In this document: piece by piece, positions 61,640 to 64,000 of the stretch
How the letters are laid out: each line of letters opens with the position of its first letter
Position numbering within the stretch: position 1 is the stretch's first letter
NCBI RefSeq assembly: GCF_040802235.1
Contig: NC_133174.1
Coordinates: forward strand, 139,987,213-140,051,212
DNA from: Manis javanica
Lineage: Eukaryota > Chordata > Mammalia > Pholidota > Manidae
Length of the DNA: 64,000 bases
Direction of reading: 5' to 3'
Program-made: the position numbers and the translations under genes
The notes under the pieces: generated by a model
Told to the model about the DNA's origin: nothing
What the model saw: the letters and a program-made list of their open reading frames with translations, nothing else
The model's database searches: none

Positions 61640-63477
61640 CACAGTAAAAAGGCAGAGACTGTCAGGCTAGATAAAATAGCTATATGTTATTTACAGGAAG
61701 TGCACTTTAAGTATGAAGACCCAGACAAGTTGAAAGTAAAAAGGTGGAAAAAGATACCATGCAAGCACTCAGCATAAGAAATATGGCTGTATTAATATCA
61801 GTAGAGTAGAATTCAACACAAAGAGTATTTCCAGAGATAAAGAGGGACATTTCATAATGGAAAAAGGAAAGATAATCAAGAAGAAATAATCATTTTAAAT
61901 ACATAAGCACCTAAAAACAAAGCTCCCAGATACATGAAATGAAAATTGAAAGCACCAAAGGGTTCTAGAAACACACAAATCTCCAAACATAGTTGGAGAC
62001 TTCAACATCCTGTTCTCAGTAATTGATAAACAAATAGGGGAAAAAATTAGTAAGAATATAGAAGATTTGAACAACACTATCAACCAAAGTGATCTAATTG
62101 ATAGTTATAGACTACTATACCCAACAAGAGAATACACATTCTTCTTAATTGCAGATTTAACATTTACCAACATAGACAGCATACTGGACAATAGAACAAA
62201 CCTCAATAAATTATAAAAGATAGAAATTCTACAAAGTAGGTTTTCTGACCACAATGTTGAATTAGAAATTGATAACAAAACAGCATCTAGGAAATTTCCA
62301 AATATTTGGAAATGAAAACATGTACCTCTAAATGACCCATGAATCAAGGGAGAAATCACAAGTCAAATTAGAAAATGTCTTTAATTGAATAAAACTAAAG
62401 ATAAGACATAAAATATCAAAATTAGGGAATTCAACTAAACATGTAATAAGAGGAAAATCTATAACATTAACTGCTTATATTAGAAAAGGAGAAAGGTCCT
62501 AAATCAATTAATGAAGCTTCCACTTTAAGGAACTAGAAAAGAAAGGACAAATTAAATACAAAATAAGTAGAAGGAAGAAAATGATAAAAATAAAGAGCAG
62601 AAATCAATGTAATAGAAATAGAAATAGAAGCAATGTAATAGAAAACAATGTATAGTGAATATACAAAACACTGGTCTTTGAAAAGATTAATAAAATTAAT
62701 AAACCTCTAGCCCATCTGATCAGAAAAGAATGGAAAGATACAAATTGCCAATATCAAAAATGAAAAAGAGACATCAGTACCAAACTTACAAACACTGAAA
62801 AGATAATAAGGGAATACTGTAAAAACGTATGTCAATACAGTCCACGTCTTGGATGAAACAGACAAGTTCTGTGAAAGTTACATTCAGGAAGAATAGATAA
62901 CCTGAATAACCCTGTATCTACTAAAGGAGTTGAGTTTATAGCTAAAAACATTCCCACAAAGAAAACTCCAGACTTACATGGCTTCACTGGTGAATTCTAC
63001 CAAAAGTTATGGAAGAAATAACACCAATTCTACACAAACCCCCCCAGAAAATAGAAGAGGAGGGAATAGTCCCCAACTCATTTTACAAGGTAAACATTGC
63101 ACTTACACCAAAACCAGACATTACACAAAGAGGAAACTACTCACAAGCATACCCCCACGGGTACTCATGATGTACAAATGCTAACCAAAATTTTAGCAAA
63201 TCAAATCCAGCAATATGTAAAGAGATAATACATCATGACTAAGTAGGGAACCTCCCAGGAACTCCAGTTTGCTCTGACATTTGAAAATCAGTCCATGTAA
63301 TTAACCACATTAACAGAGCAACAAGAAAAAAAACAACACATGATCATCTCAATATATGCAGGAAAAACATTTGACAAAAGTCAGCACACACTTGTGATAA
63401 AAGCTTTCAGTAAGCTAGGAATAGAGGGAAATTTCCTCGGCCTGATAAAGGGCATCTATGGAAACCCCACCATTAGT
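61640..63477 (+). mobile_element. Old L1 ORF2 remains, plus strand
   Basis: From the endonuclease (GTTATTTACAGGAAGTGCAC) to the RT region (ATTCCCACAAAGAAAACTCC, CATGGCTTCACTGGTGAATT). No long frame. Cut at 63,477 by the LTR. Confidence 0.75.
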
Positions 63478-64000
63478 ATTGAAGCAGGGGTTCTTGTTTG
63501 CATAGTCGAAGAATGAACTTAGCAAACACCCAAGGTAGGAGAGCCAGGGAGAGGCTTTTATTGAGAGAGACAGTGAGAGGACAGAACTCCTGGCTTGAGC
63601 CAGGAGGGGACAAGATAGCCTGGGATGGTGCCTTGTTTAGGGGATTTATAGGCAGTTGAGGATTTTTGGGAACCGGATAAAGGCTTAGGGGTATGGACCT
63701 AAGTGGTCCCTGAATATCTGGAATTAACACAAGTAACTTGCTGCTCTTTCTCCCTGAGGTACAGGGGTCTTGGTCTAGGAGTATATCAAACAAGGCTGCC
63801 TGCCCAGCCCCCAAGGTGGGCTCAGGTATTGTTTGCTAAAGAATCTTACTTCTTAACTTCCTGGGTGTTAAAATGCAATCTTACCTTTAAGATGGAATCC
63901 TTCCTGCCCTTTACAATATTGTTTATGGCTGGGCTTACTTGCCATTATTAATTGTCCAGATTGCAAGTCACCTTATCAGGTCTAAAGGAGGAAAGACAGC
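63478..64000 (-). mobile_element. Retroviral LTR, cut by the window edge
   Basis: Minus orientation with AATAAAAGCCTCTCCC. From about 63,660 on it resembles the solo LTR at 54.9 kb (GGGTGTTAAAATGCAATCTT against TTTTTTCAAAATGCAAATTC). It may be solo or the edge of a provirus. Confidence 0.7.

Noticed and set aside
48200-64000. AVPR2 or ARHGAP4, the expected upstream neighbours
   Set aside because: No receptor or RhoGAP coding sequence was recognised. They probably lie past the right edge.

Overview
This is a piece of a placental-mammal genome. The one protein-coding gene I can support is L1CAM, the neural cell adhesion molecule L1, on the minus strand. Its 28 coding exons run from the ATG at 37,896 down to the stop at 24,946. 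Joined at GT/AG sites they give 1,257 codons plus a stop, the same length as human L1CAM, with no frameshift or premature stop. L1CAM lies on the X chromosome of placental mammals, so the window is probably X-linked (inference). I recognised no Alu, B1/B2, ruminant or carnivore SINE. The young repeats are L1 elements and retroviral LTRs, so a lineage with little SINE activity is likely. I cannot name the species.

Layout. Positions 1-23.8 kb (downstream of L1CAM) are almost all transposon-derived. They hold a retroviral LTR (0.2-0.8 kb), short L1 tails, an MLT1-like LTR, a full-length dead L1 with target-site duplications (4.24-10.32 kb), an older L1 (10.3-13.9 kb), and an antisense ERVL pol region broken into three blocks between 14.4 and 22.65 kb by later insertions. 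Positions 23.87-37.96 kb hold the L1CAM 3'UTR and all coding exons. Positions 37.96-47.57 kb are the long first intron. It is repeat-poor, with unique sequence, purine-rich and TG-rich tracts and only one recognisable MIR nearby. A CpG island at about 47.3-48.2 kb holds the probable non-coding first exon and promoter. Positions 49.2-64 kb (upstream flank) are again repeats: MIRs, nested L1 and LTR insertions, a solo LTR with a 5-bp duplication, several tiny L1 tails, an old L1, and a second copy of the same LTR family cut by the window edge.

Gene logic. The exon plan is the classic L1 family plan: signal peptide, six Ig domains and five FnIII domains (two exons per domain), one transmembrane exon and a short cytoplasmic tail. 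Both neuronal microexons are present and in phase: 15 bp (YEGHH) and 12 bp (RSLE). The intron after the first coding exon carries an RE1/NRSE-like silencer, the element known to restrict L1CAM to neurons, and a second RE1-like site starts 47 bp away. The tandem pair is the most interesting regulatory observation here.
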